Below, piece by piece: positions 12,849 to 25,200 of a stretch of DNA of 64,000 nt. The DNA is from Rhynchonema sp. JSB1_4 (lineage: Eukaryota; Nematoda; Chromadorea; Monhysterida; Xyalidae). A model generated the notes under the pieces. The model did not search any database, was not told where the DNA came from, and saw only the letters and a program-made list of their open reading frames with translations. The translations under genes and the position numbers were made by a program. The stretch spans positions 94,804-158,803 of the forward strand of contig JASAMV010001482.1 in assembly GCA_030248065.1 (NCBI GenBank), written 5' to 3'. How positions within the stretch are numbered: the first letter of the stretch is position 1; each line of letters opens with the position of its first letter.

Positions 12849-13124
12849 AGGCTGTGAGCAGATAAACGCGGAATGGCAGATTTCTGCATTCCGCATTCCG
12901 CGTTTATCTGCTCACCTTTGCGGAATTCTGCATTTCTGCAAGTAAATTTATGCTTTTGGTCAAACCTCTCAGTTGCTGTTTGCGTTAACACGCAACATTT
13001 TGAGGTCAGCACGCTGGAAGTTGTCATCGTCACCCAAGCACGCACCATTCCGCAAAGGTTAGCAGATAAACGCGGAATGCGGAATGCAGAAATCTGCCGT
13101 TCCGCATTTATCTGCTCACAGCCT
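12849..13124. mobile_element. TA-flanked MITE with long TIR
   Basis: The terminal inverted repeats (AGGCTGTGAGCAGATAAA at the left and its reverse complement at the right) are flanked by TA on both sides (12847-12848, 13125-13126), as for Tc1/mariner-type elements. Further inverted GCGGAATGC segments lie inside. No coding capacity. The internal part (about 12957-13045) is shared with the elements at 23148 and 62804. Confidence 0.85.
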
Positions 13125-13126
13125 TA

Positions 13127-16100
13127 GCAGATGTATACGTGTTTGCAATGGGGCCAGGCTTAATATTAGTTCAGCGTTTTTTTATAGAGTCTGCTGGTCA
13201 TTTCCAAAAACAGTTCAATGTTCTTGAAGCATCAACAAAACCTAAATATTACTTTACTACATATGTGCTGTATGTAGCATTCGTTCTATCGCTTCATAAC
13301 GTTCGTGTCTGACTTTATGCGTCTGTTGCATGATAAGTGGAAAGGCTGCTCGTTCCCATGAAGCTTTTATCGTCCGTTGCCAAGTAGCATGAATGTTTGT
13401 GTAAGATTAAAAGTGTCCTAAAATATAATGCTTGCCGATTTGTTCGCGTATTCGTATTATAGTGAAAGACAATGTTTTCGTTTGTCACTGATGTTCTTTG
13501 GTATCAGTTTTCTTCCGGAATGAAAAGTGCTTGATTTAGAATGCTGAGATTCTATTTTTTTCCAGAAATCAATTTAGTCCTTCGCCCTTGGCAAAGCCGT
13601 TCATGCCGACCCACCGTAATAATCCTCGCAGTCTGCAATTGAAACCTTGCACTAATTTATTTTGCCGACTCGAATGCAACTTTGAAACAACTATAAGTCC
13701 TAACAAGACACGAAGTCCTTTCTTCAGGAACTTTCTTTGGTAGCCATTTGCAACATCAGGCATGCGTCGTCTGCAAGTGTTAAAGTTGCGTGTCGTGATT
13801 TTCCTGACATCAAGTCTTTGTGCCGTTTATACCCGTGCGTGCATGCGTCACCGAGGCATGCAGCAAGAGGCATGACAACAATTGCTCTGAGCATAGTCCC
13901 GTGTCTTGTGGGCGATAACATCGTTAAGTATAACTATACCTACTAACGCAATCAGGGCACGAATGGGTGTGCACCATGACTATATGTATGTATATGTATA
14001 CATCTTGTAAAGTAGGCCACTTCATTTAATTCTCACTCGTTCCTGGCGGGCCGTTGGATGGCCTGATTCTATTTACGGAGCACCTACACCCAAAAAGAAC
14101 AGCCAAGTCAATTGGGCTGCTCCATGGTGGCGCCATTCGTGATTACGTGTGTCCCTTTTGCTTAAATCGGCAGTCTTTTTGAGACAACAACTTGCGTCGA
14201 TTACATTCTGTATGTGGGTCTGACTTTGTAGTGCATTATCGCACTCCTTTGTTCTTGGTGCGCCACCAAGGTGGCCAGCAAAAGATTAGCGGACTTTAGT
14301 CTTCGTTCCTGGTTGATAATTATGTATGTCCTACGCTCCTTATGGTCGCACGTATAATACAGATACAGCTGCTTGACACACTTTAGGTGAAACATCTGCA
14401 GATACTGCACGTATACGTTTTCATACGCCTTTCAAAGTATATACGCATAAATGTCCTCTGGTCATATTACATACAGCAGCAGCAGAATATGCAGTTTGGC
14501 GACACGTCTTGCACGAGGCAGACAAACTGTCATATTCGCTTATCCATTATAAGGAACAGTTCGTTGGGTCTTTCGTGACACGTGCAAAAGCGACTGCATC
14601 TACTGGTAATTATGCATATACCAAAACCAAGCCATCTGTAGGTTTATGTAGTATTGCTGAGTGCCTAACTTTTCACTTGTGACCCCTGTGAGTCATTTAG
14701 CACCTGCTGCTATACATATTTTGCTCAAACGGGTCTAAATTTTTCATGAGCTTGAGGCCCCATAAATTACATATAAGACAAGATTGCGCATGTAATAACG
14801 GTCATATGACACGACAAGCGTTGCTACCATGCATTTTTTGAAGTATGTAATTGGAGCCACAGCAGACATCGTACTAACAAATTTGAAAACCATATACGAT
14901 TGCACCTACAATTTTAGGCGAAAGAGCCTTTTTTAGCGTCTTCTTATCATCCTAATGACTGTGGCGTTACGCCTCATGTTTCGGACCAAATCAAATCATG
15001 TGCTTGTAGATATATGGGCCTGGGGCCTAGCCCTAAGTCATGATGAAAGAACATGGTCGAAAGTCTAAGAAGATCGTGCAAATCGTGCTATTTTGAGCTA
15101 TGCAGGTGCATTAGGTGGAATTTAGGAACACCCACAAAGATGTTGGTTACAAAACAAACTTTGCTTCGTTTAATCTGAACACGGTCCCACTGAAACTGCC
15201 AAGTGCTAATATTGTTGCTGTGAGCATCACTCATATGCCTCGACCTTGATCTCAGTCAGCATTTTTCATTCAATGATCTTTTGGGATTTGAATTGACTGG
15301 CAACGCCAGAACAATATGGCCGGAATTCGTTTACCGTTCATCGCAAATACTTTGACATTTGTATCGGGCAACCCATAGATACCGCCAAGGATACCACACC
15401 CCACATGAGAGCACAGTTGCATAGGTGGGGTTGTAACATGGTATGTGGTGCAATGCAAGTGTCTGTCAGAAACTCAGACAGTAACCGATCACAAGTCACG
15501 AACTTCCAGCACAGAGCTTATGACACGGTAACATCTGCTCAGCCTCATTTTTTCGATTTATCCTTTCCTCAGTCGTTTTTTTGCGCTCACCCCAAACACT
15601 CGCGTTGTGGCTCGCACTCTCAGGCAACGCGCCATCTCAGAAATTACAATGTAAACCACGTGAGTATGTTGGCTTCGACGAACTTTTGTGCATTTCCGCT
15701 TTGTGGTCGCTGCGCATAAACAATGATCCTCGGTGCGTATACGAAGATCCATTCACTTTTTCACTACATTTGCGACTTTCAATCTGCGCCTATCTCAAGC
15801 GCCACCTAATGTTTCACAGGTTGCAACCTTGTCAGAAAAGAAGGACATAACCAAGGCCGGATGGCACAAAGTGCACTTGTGTAACCATCGTCGTCATCAT
15901 CTGGAGGGGCCACAATCGCTAACTTGATTGCACTTGTGTGGCACTAATTGACAGCCCAACAGTTCGTTAGGACCGCTAAAAGACGTCCCAAAGGACCAAA
16001 CACTCTTGTTCTGCCGACCACCCATCTCATATACTACGGTATAACCGAAGCTCTTTTCGTCTATAACTCCATTGCTGTGAGCCAGCAGGGCGCGCCAATG

Positions 16101-16530
16101 AAAGTTTGCGCGGCCCGGTGTGTGTGTGCGTGCGCGCATGTGCCGGATTTCCCCTGGGCGACAACGCGCTAAAGTGAAAACATCAACTAATGGGTGCCCG
16201 TCTTCCATCCATGTACATCACTTTGGAGCTATGTAATATGTACAATCACGCAGAGCTTGGGCGTATAGCTACCGTACATGCTGTTCCGACGAAATGCAAG
16301 AAAACACTTGTGTGCTGCCATCACAGAAACTTTTTGAGTAACTGACGGTATAGGTTTATGAATAATTTCTCGAACACTTCATTTCGTCTCCGTCACGCAC
16401 CGTTAATAATTACTGTGTTTGACAACCACCCACTTCTACCGTCACGGTTTCGTTCAGCTGATTGACCAACTGAACCAAACGGTGTTCCATTTTTTTCAGA
16501 ATTTGACAATTTAAAATTTTGTGTCGCCAT
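13127..16530. other. Intergenic between channel genes 1 and 2
   Basis: About 3.4 kb with no gene recognised. Open frames are short and have no domain. The segment probably holds the 3' end of channel 1 and the promoter of channel 2. No TATA box or repeat element identified. Confidence 0.4.
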
Positions 16531-19500
16531 ATGATGGAACGAACACAAGTATTCCTGCTGTTGATAATGCTGGTACAAATTTGGTGTGATGCCAATCCAT
16601 CATTGGTCAAAGACATCTACCAAAGCAGCACCAAGGACGATGCGCATCCGACGGAAGCCACCAGACATCAACAACATGAGACAAAAATCGATCCTGATCA
16701 ACCAGGTTCGTTCGTTTTCCAGGTTTTGCTCTTTTATGTATATTACAGAGTCGCCAGTGTACCAGGGCCCGATGGTTGTGGTTGCACTGTCTAGAAATGT
16801 CAATCTAAAAGCATTTTACTGACAATTTCTTACAACATACAGCCGTATCAAGTTTGAAGACATGCACCACGATTACGTAGCAGCATTACTTTCGACCAGT
16901 GTATGAAAGTTGTTCCCCCACACCAGATGAACAACTTTCACGGTGAATGCAAGTGATCCAATTCTATCGCAAGTACACTCCAAATAAAATTTACGTTTAC
17001 CAAGTTGTAGTAGTTCAACCGTATAGTTGTAGTCGTCATGCTTAGTTTCAAAGTAGATGCAGCCCAACGTGCGCTTTTTTCATACTATCATGATGATCGT
17101 GGATCGATGCAGTACACAGTGAACAAACCTGTGAATGAATGGTATCACACAGGTTATGGCGTGAACATGCAACAAACAGCGCCGCCGGTGACCTCAACCA
17201 ACGATCCGTTGTACGACTTTGTCGGCCTGCGACGCAACTGCACCAACAACACGGAACTGTTGGAGATGATGCTCAATCGGACCGGCTACAACAAACACCG
17301 AGTGCCAGGTTGGAGTTCATTACAAGAATATACATGGGGACTAGATTGGCGAAGAGTAATTAAAGTGAAATCTGAGAACGGACAGAGTTCATGAGTCGGC
17401 TCAGTGTCAGTCAGCATGCAGAACGGTTTTCTTCAAATTGTTTTTCCAGAAACCGAGGTCGGCTATGGCACGCAAGTCACGGTCGAATTCTGGATTCAAG
17501 AAATCACTTCGATCTCGGAGCAGACCAACGATTTTGAAATGGACATCTACATCAACGAATTGTGGCTGGATCCGGCGTTACGATACGATCATTTAAATCC
17601 ATGTAAACAGGTATGGAGAACACGCACGAATTGTGTTGCTTTAAGACAAGCACGATATTTTGAAAGCATGCAAGCCGTACCGTGCTGCTACATAAATGTT
17701 GTTTCAACGTTTCTGCAGAACTTATCGCTTTCCCACCACGTTCTCAAATCGCTGTGGACGCCGAATTCGTGTTTCGTCAACAGCAAAGTGGCTTCAATCC
17801 ATGACTCTCCATTCACCAACATTTTCCTCATGATCTACCCAAATGGAACGGTTTGGGTCAACTATCGGTAAGCTTGAGTGACGCACATACATTGGAATGT
17901 TAAATGTTTTTAATGAAACATCACCGCGATTCCAGCGTGCAAATCAAGGGGCCGTGCGACATGGATCTGACCAAGTTTCCAATGGATCGTCAGAAGTGCA
18001 GTCTCATCTACGAGTCGTTCAACTACAACAATCGCGAGGTGCAAATGAGATGGAATCCGGATCTGCCCGATCCCGTGTACGTGCTGAAAGAGATCAAGCT
18101 GCCGGATTTCAATCTGGTCCGAACGATAGCGATGAACAAATCTGAGGTGACGATAAATGTCATGATTGAGAACACGTATACATCGTAATCAGCTGTATCT
18201 TGAGTCATTCAGATCTACCCAGCCGGCTATTGGGACGAGCTTCATCTTTCATTGATCTTCCAACGACGCTATACGTGGTACTTCATGCAGGCATATCTGC
18301 CGACGTATCTTACCATTTTCATCAGGTACATGGCATCTGGGTACTGCATCATGTGGTCCAGGGCACAAAATTAAAATTAAAGCTGCTTGTTAACAACCCT
18401 TCGACCGCGCTTGATCTAGGGGGTAGAATATATAAACAAAGTCTGGACATCGTGTTACTCGACCCTAATCTGGCAAGCCGATTGGTTGCTTCCTGATGTT
18501 TCACGGCCACGTTGAAGTTTGCCCAGGTGAAAAAACCGAAAAGATTTGAAACGCTGCTGTGACACGAATAGGAAGTTTCAAAGTTTGATACTTGAGCGAC
18601 AGCAACCTCCAACATTGTGGCAAAAACTTCAATGCACAATAGCTATTGAAACGTCCGCATTGTTGAATAAAAAAATAAAAGATTTCAGAAACCTGGTCAT
18701 TTTTGCTAGGATTTTGTACTCGTGTAATTTTAAGCATCTGTGGTGAATGAAGTAAGTTGTCAATTACTAATAAAAATCCTCTAATTATCAAGTCCCTTGT
18801 TTGTGCTTCCCAGTTTTCAAAACCCTACACAGCTCACACAATGTTTACCACAACATGCGCAAGGCAGCCATTCTCACAGCACACACACAACGACAACACA
18901 CAGCCGGCACAGCGACAACACAGCAATGTTTCAAAGCTGGCAAGCGTGGTGTGTGTGTGCATTGGAAAGGCTGCCTGGCGCATGTTGTGGTAAACATTGT
19001 GTGAGCTGTGTAGGGTTTTGAAATCTTGGAAACACAAACAATGGACTTGATAATTAGAGGATTTTCATTTGTAATTCACAACTTATTTCATTCACCACAG
19101 ATGCTTAAAATTACACGAGTACAAAATCCTAGCAAAAAATGACCAGGTTTCTGAAACCTTTTATTTTTTATTCAACAATGCGGACGTTTCAATAGCTATT
19201 GTGCATTGCGGTTTTTGCCACAATGTTGGAGGTTGCTGTCACTCCAGTATCAAACTTTGAAACAGCCTATTCGTGTCACAGCAGCGTTTCAAATTTTTTC
19301 GTGTTTTTTCACCTGGGACAAACTTCAACGTGGCCGTGAAACATCAGGAAGCAACCAATCGGCTCGCCAGATTAGGGTCGAGTGGCACGATGTTCAAACT
19401 TTGTTTATATTTACTACCCCAAGATCAAGCGCGGTCGAAGGGTTGTTAACCAGCACCTTTAAAATGTTTGCCATAATCGTGGTTTCAGCTGGATCTCGTT

Positions 19501-20356
19501 CGCGCTGGGGCACAAGGCCATTCCGGCGCGCACCATGTTGGGCGTGAACGCGCTGCTCGCGATGATCTTTCAGTTCGGCAACATCATGCGCAATCTGCCG
19601 CGCGTCAGCTACGTCAAGGCCATCGGTTTGGGTTGTCATCTTTTTTGAAATTGAAAAATTATTATTCTGGTTGTCTCCACAAAAATGATCACAGCATCTG
19701 CTGATGTTTCAGACGTGTGGATGTTGGCGTGCATGTCGTTCATTTTCGGCTCGTTGATCGAGCTCGCTGTGATCGGCTTCATGGTTCGAGAGATCGTCAA
19801 TCCGAAAACAGAGATGCAGATAGCCAGAGAGGCTGCGGCGGCGGCGACCGCGAAGGCGGCGGCCGAAGCCGCTGCCAAGGCCGGTCTGACGAAGGACGAC
19901 CAACAGCAACATGCCGGCAGTCGTGGACAGAGTGTGAAACATCACCACGCGCAGCACAACCACGACCATCCGCCGATCGCTGGCGGACAGTACGTGAAGA
20001 CGACCACCGAGGGTCTGGTGGTTGACGGGGACAGTCCGTTGAACAACCGTGCCCTGATCCATCAAGGTGACAACGGCGCAAACAATGACATTTCGGAGCC
20101 GCTGCATCAGCCGGACACCAAGTACATGTTGGATCTGGCCAAATACGCCCGACAGGAATCGAACGCGCGACACGCGCGAGGCTGGTTCGATCGGAGACGA
20201 CGCAAGCAGGTGATCAAGTTCTTCACGCCGACGCCCACCAAAGTGGACAGAGTCGCCGGTGTGGCGTTTCCCACCATGTTTTCCTTGTTCAATGTCGTCT
20301 ACTGGACCTATTATCTGAACAAACCTGATCAGGAAGGACTAGACGTAGGATTGTAA
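16531..20356 (+). CDS. Cys-loop ligand-gated anion channel subunit 2
   Basis: Eight exons (16531-16705, 17153-17308, 17450-17610, 17719-17867, 17936-18146, 18213-18325, 19489-19625, 19713-20356) close in frame to 581 aa. Exons 3-6 are identical in length to those of channel 1, showing tandem duplication. Signal peptide [18 protein letters not shown]; Cys-loop [16 protein letters not shown]2 [15 protein letters not shown] with the anion-type PAR; M3 [16 protein letters not shown]4 [16 protein letters not shown]. The M3-M4 loop has an Ala-rich coiled segment, a His-rich stretch ([13 protein letters not shown]) and the same [13 protein letters not shown] box found in channel 1. Intron 6 has grown to 1163 nt by insertion of a fold-back element. 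Either of two adjacent ATGs (16531, 16534) could start. The ligand is unknown; anion selectivity is inferred from the motif. Confidence 0.9.
18377..19462. mobile_element. Fold-back element, copy 1, TTAA-flanked
   Basis: About 1.09 kb, made of two inverted arms of about 480 bp around a roughly 100-bp centre. The left end is TTAA then AGCTGCTTGTTAACAACCC; the right end is GGGTTGTTAACCAGCACCT then TTAA. The arms are nearly identical to each other in inverse (for example AGCTATTGAAACGTCCGC at 18641 and its complement near 19185). It lies wholly inside intron 6 of channel 2. TTAA target sites are typical of piggyBac-type transposition. No transposase is encoded. Confidence 0.88.
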
Positions 20357-22218
20357 AGCTTTGGCCATGAGAATTTCCTCACCTTTAAAAAAACGAAGCA
20401 TTGTCGAGATCGAGATAGCCATTTTTGGGTTCATTTATTGCCAGGTACTTGAGACTAAAACTTGGTTGCAATTCCGTTCTTGTTCATTGTTCATGTGGCA
20501 ACCGCTTCGGGCGTCCTTTTGAAAACTGAGATTAAAAGAGCTCAGGTTTATCTATACACACAGCTCACAAGAAAAGGTTTAATCACACAGCAACAACGAA
20601 ATGCGCAATGTTTATTTACTGTATACGTAAGTTGGCTAAAGCCTCAGCTCATAATCATAGTGTTCTTCCTGTGCGCATGTATGTGCATTTTTCATCATTG
20701 TAAATAATAATACGATTGAGTCTCAGACAGTGTAATTACTTCATTTGTTATTCTTTTCTTGACAGCAGCGCACGCAGGGCTTTGAACTACCTGTACATGC
20801 GCATGTTGTTTATTTAGCATTTACTATTCCTTGCTCTGGTTCTGTTCAGAGCAAACCATATGAACAATGAGAAGGTTTTGTTTCTGCTTCATCAGTACTT
20901 GTATTTTTCAATTTTTCTGATCATCAACTTTCATCGAATATCTGGTAAAATTACGATCTTGCCCATTTTGGTTACTACAAGTGGACTTTCTGTTGAAGCT
21001 CCCATGATTGATCAAGCTCAAAATTTACGATGTTTTCGCATTTTTCCCCAATGCTCTGATGGCTTTTTGCACTACTCAAAAAAATAAAGCAAAGTTTTTA
21101 AAGTCAGACTGTCGGACTGCATCTTTTTAATCTTAGATACAATGGTTCAATTTATTGAAGTACCATGCTGAATACTGTTTGTCAGATCCATAGATTGTTG
21201 AATAAATCCTTTGTACAGCAACCACATATTGTATATACCTGTGTACACTTTTATACATCATCAGATTTTAACCATGTTTTATATGTTCTTTTTGCACGTT
21301 CGTACAGGTTTTTGTCTGACTGTCAGTGATATGTACTCTTTCAGCTGTATGGCTTCTTGACATGAGCCAGTGACTTCCAATAAAAGAAATCCAATGTGAC
21401 CATGCAGCTTTCACACGATGAGTTCATTTTGCTAATAACAAGAACTTTCATGTTTGCAAAACCTAACCTGCATCCCTCGACGCATTTTCCGGACGCAATG
21501 AGATATACAGGGTCGCCACCCTTTACAAGACCGAATGAATGCGCTGCAAGAAGCTAACTATATATTTGATTGACAAAGATCTTAGCTCTTGAGCGCGTGC
21601 TGCTGATCAAACACAGGCGTAGTTTTACGAAAAACAACCTTTCGAAGTACAAAAATCCCAACAGAGACCGCTCACATTCAGCCGGGCGCAAGCGCACAGG
21701 CGACATATTATGGCCGTACTTATCGTGTAGTGAGGCGCATTTGATTAGCGCATGCTCGATTGGACATGCTTATTTCGGAATTCTAAAGTGAAAAATGACC
21801 TGAACACCAGTGCACTGCCGATGGCATGGACATGACGGGGTAATCCCTTATCTCACGCCATTCATGCTCATCTTGTGACACGAGTTCTATTTTTTGCAGT
21901 CCTGCTGCTTTTTGCTTCATCGGGAACCTTGTCAGAACCCAGCCGGTGCTCAAGTTTTTTTACGTCGCTTTTGTGCTTATTATCGCTGCTTTATGCATTA
22001 TATCTGGCGTCATTTATACCATAGCTTGTGCCGTTTGTAACAGCGAAATGAGAAATAACGGACTTGTTGTGGCCGACATTCGGTCGTAGTCCTGTGATCA
22101 CTGCAAGTACATACATCTTGCTTGTGCCACAGGAATAATCTACAGTAAGTCAAACAAACTCTCTGCATGCTGCAGTTGGCAATAATAACCCAATCCTTTT
22201 TTATGCGACGGATCAAGA
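20357..22218. other. Intergenic between channel genes 2 and 3
   Basis: About 1.9 kb, AT-rich in places, with no gene or repeat recognised. It should include the 3' UTR of channel 2 and the promoter of channel 3. Confidence 0.4.
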
Positions 22219-25200
22219 ATGTTGACACCGATTATGATCCTGTTGTCCACGAACGTCCTCGCGTTCGGCTCAGCTTCATTGGGAGCCAATGATTTTGCGG
22301 TTAGTCTAAAACTACCGTACAAGAGTACAGTGCCTCTTATCATCATCAGTGTTCTGAACTAGATAAACGCATTTTACATGTTAAAAGTGACAAGACACTT
22401 GAATTAGACACAGATCAACCGACACAACGAAATCGACGACAACGAGTTCCCGAAGAATCCAGCGAATGTCGTGCCGGGACGTCGGGAGGCGTTGGACGCG
22501 AAATACAATCCGAAAAGAAACTGCACATCTGATAAAGAGGTGCGGATGCTGGGATGCAACAGGACACTTTGCGACGAGGAACTTGAGTGGGCACCGTAAC
22601 AATAATAAAACCGGTGCTTGTTCACGCATAATTATCGCTTCCTCAACAATTTCAGCTGATCGAACGCATTCTGTCCAATTACAAGTCTTTCCGTCGACCC
22701 AGTGAATTGGGCGTGGTTGTCTGGATTGAGGTCTGGGTGCAAGAAGTCAACAAACTCAGCGAACTGACCTCAGATTTTGAGGTCTGCCAGTTTAGTTTTG
22801 TTTAAGGTGATGCAAAGGCTGGTTGTGGTGACTTCACCATGTGCACTGCTTGTAATGGCTCTCTGCCCTCGCTATGCACAGATGTGACGAAACTCTCTGT
22901 TGATGAGTTTGCACGCAGTGATGTTACAGCCCAGCAATGAGATCTGCTGGGCTTTTTTGGACGCAAATTTGCCAGAGGCGTTCGCACTCACGAGCCCTGG
23001 CGCCTTGGACTGTTTGCGAAAGCAGGGCGAAAAAAACCAACATTATCACACTTCAGAAGTAATAAGGGAAGGTACATGTTTCTATAACTTCTCATATTGT
23101 GAACTCTCGTATCTGCTGTTTACATACATAGAGCATTACTGTATGTATAGTCCAGCCACGTGCTCATGAGACGACTCTTTGTAAAGCTTGCTTGGCCAGA
23201 TTCAAAAATGCGCCGGTTACACGTGTTTTCGCAAACAAAAGAAAGAGATTGGGCCGAGAGACATGATGACAAGTTCCAGCTGGCTGACCTCAACTCCTCA
23301 ACTTGTTGCGTGCTGACGCGAACAGCAGCGTTGTTCAACACGCAAATGTTGTGGGAGTCAAAAGGGAATTTACGCACCGAGGTGGAGAGCGTGTTTTAAA
23401 AAAATACATGAGTTTCTCTTTCTTTCATTTCTGAAATACGTGGAACCGGAACATTATTGGATCCGTTCAAGTCAACTTCAAAATAAGTCGTCTCATGAGT
23501 TCGTGGTTGGACTGTACAACCACTGGACGATTGACAAACTTTGAGCAGCAGCCATTCGCTTAAAGCTGCTGGTCAACAACCCATCGACCTCGCTTAATCT
23601 TGGGGGCAGTGCACATTAAGAAAGGTGGGATATCGTGTTACTCAACTCTGACTTGGAGAGTCGATTCGTTGCTTCCTGATGTTTCACGGTCAGGTTGAAG
23701 TTTGCCCCTCAGTGAAAAAATGCAAAAGTTATGCCGGCTTCCCGTGGAAAGCACAATACACGGCGACGTTTAAGAATTTCAGAATATCAAGCACAAACAT
23801 TTATTTCATCGGGATGATATACGGCTTTGCAGGAAACAGCTTGCATCCTAAATGAGAAGTCATTTAGTTCCAAAAACCTGGTGTTTTTTGGTCACCGTTT
23901 TCTTCGCCGATAATTTTAAGCATCTGCGATTGACCAGCAAATGAGTTGATCGGACACAAAAATCCTCTAATTATTGTGTACATAACCTGTGCTTTTGAGT
24001 TCTCTGCACCAGACACAGCTAATACAATAATTCGGACAACATGCGCAAGTCGGTCATTATCAGTGCGCGCGCTCAAAAACAACGTGCAGATTCGAGCACT
24101 CAAAAATGTTTTGTCTTTTTTGGGGTCGCGCACGCCCATAATGACCGACTTGCGCATGTTGTCCGAATTATTGCGTTAGCTGCATTTGGTGCAAAGAACT
24201 CAAAAGCACAGGTTATGTACACAATAATTAGAGGATTTTTGTGTCCGATCAACACATTTGCTGGTCAATCGCAGATGCTTAAAATTATCGGCGAAGAAAA
24301 CGGTGACCAAAAAACACCAGGTTTTTGGAACTAAATGACTTCTCCTTCAGGATACAAGCTGTTTCCTGCAAAGCTGTATATCATACTGTTGAAACAAACG
24401 TTGGTGCTTGATATTCTGAAATTATTAAACGTTGTCGCGAATTGTCCTTTCCACGGAAACCCTGCAAAATTTTTGCATTTTTTCACTGAGGGGCAAACTT
24501 CAACCCGGCCGTGAAACATCAGGAAGCAACCAATCGACTCCCCAAGTCAGGGTCGAGTAACACGATATTCTACCTTTCTTAATGTGCCCCTGCCCCCAAG
24601 ATTAAACGAAGTCGATGGGTTGTTGACCAGCACCTTTAACACACGCCCAAGTTATGTATCACAACAAAATGTGCAATAAAAACAATCACGCAAGCAGTGA
24701 ATCTTTCAGATGGACATTTACGTGAACGAGCTGTGGGTGGACGTTGCGTTGAACTACGAACAAGAGAATCCGTGCAAACACAACCTGTCGCTCAACAATG
24801 ACATTCTTAAGCACATTTGGAAGCCCAACACCGTATTCATTGATAGTAAACACGCCGAAATACATCGATCACCGTTCGAAAACGTATTTCTCATGATCTA
24901 CCCCAATGGAACAGTTTGGGTCAATTACAGGTTTGTGAAGCTAACTATTCGCTGCCGGAAGTCCATGAAAATTTCACCGGTGCTGCAATACAATTTTCGG
25001 ATTGATTCACTTCGCTAAGAATATACTTCCAGACTTCGAGTGCAAGGTCCGTGCAAAATGGACTTCAGCAATTTTCCCATGGACCAGCACGTTTGTGAGC
25101 TGACGCTCGAGAGTTTCAATTACAATTCGCAAGAGGCAGGTTTTTCAAGTGTTGAAAAGGAAAGTGCAATCGGTCAAAAGTAAGATGATGATTTTTCAGG

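Noticed and set aside
19206..19547. 113-residue open frame
   Set aside because: It runs through the fold-back arm into channel 2 exon 7 in the wrong frame.
23864..24334. Two overlapping about 97-residue open frames on opposite strands with almost the same protein sequence
   Set aside because: They are mirror readings of the two arms of the fold-back element, not genes.
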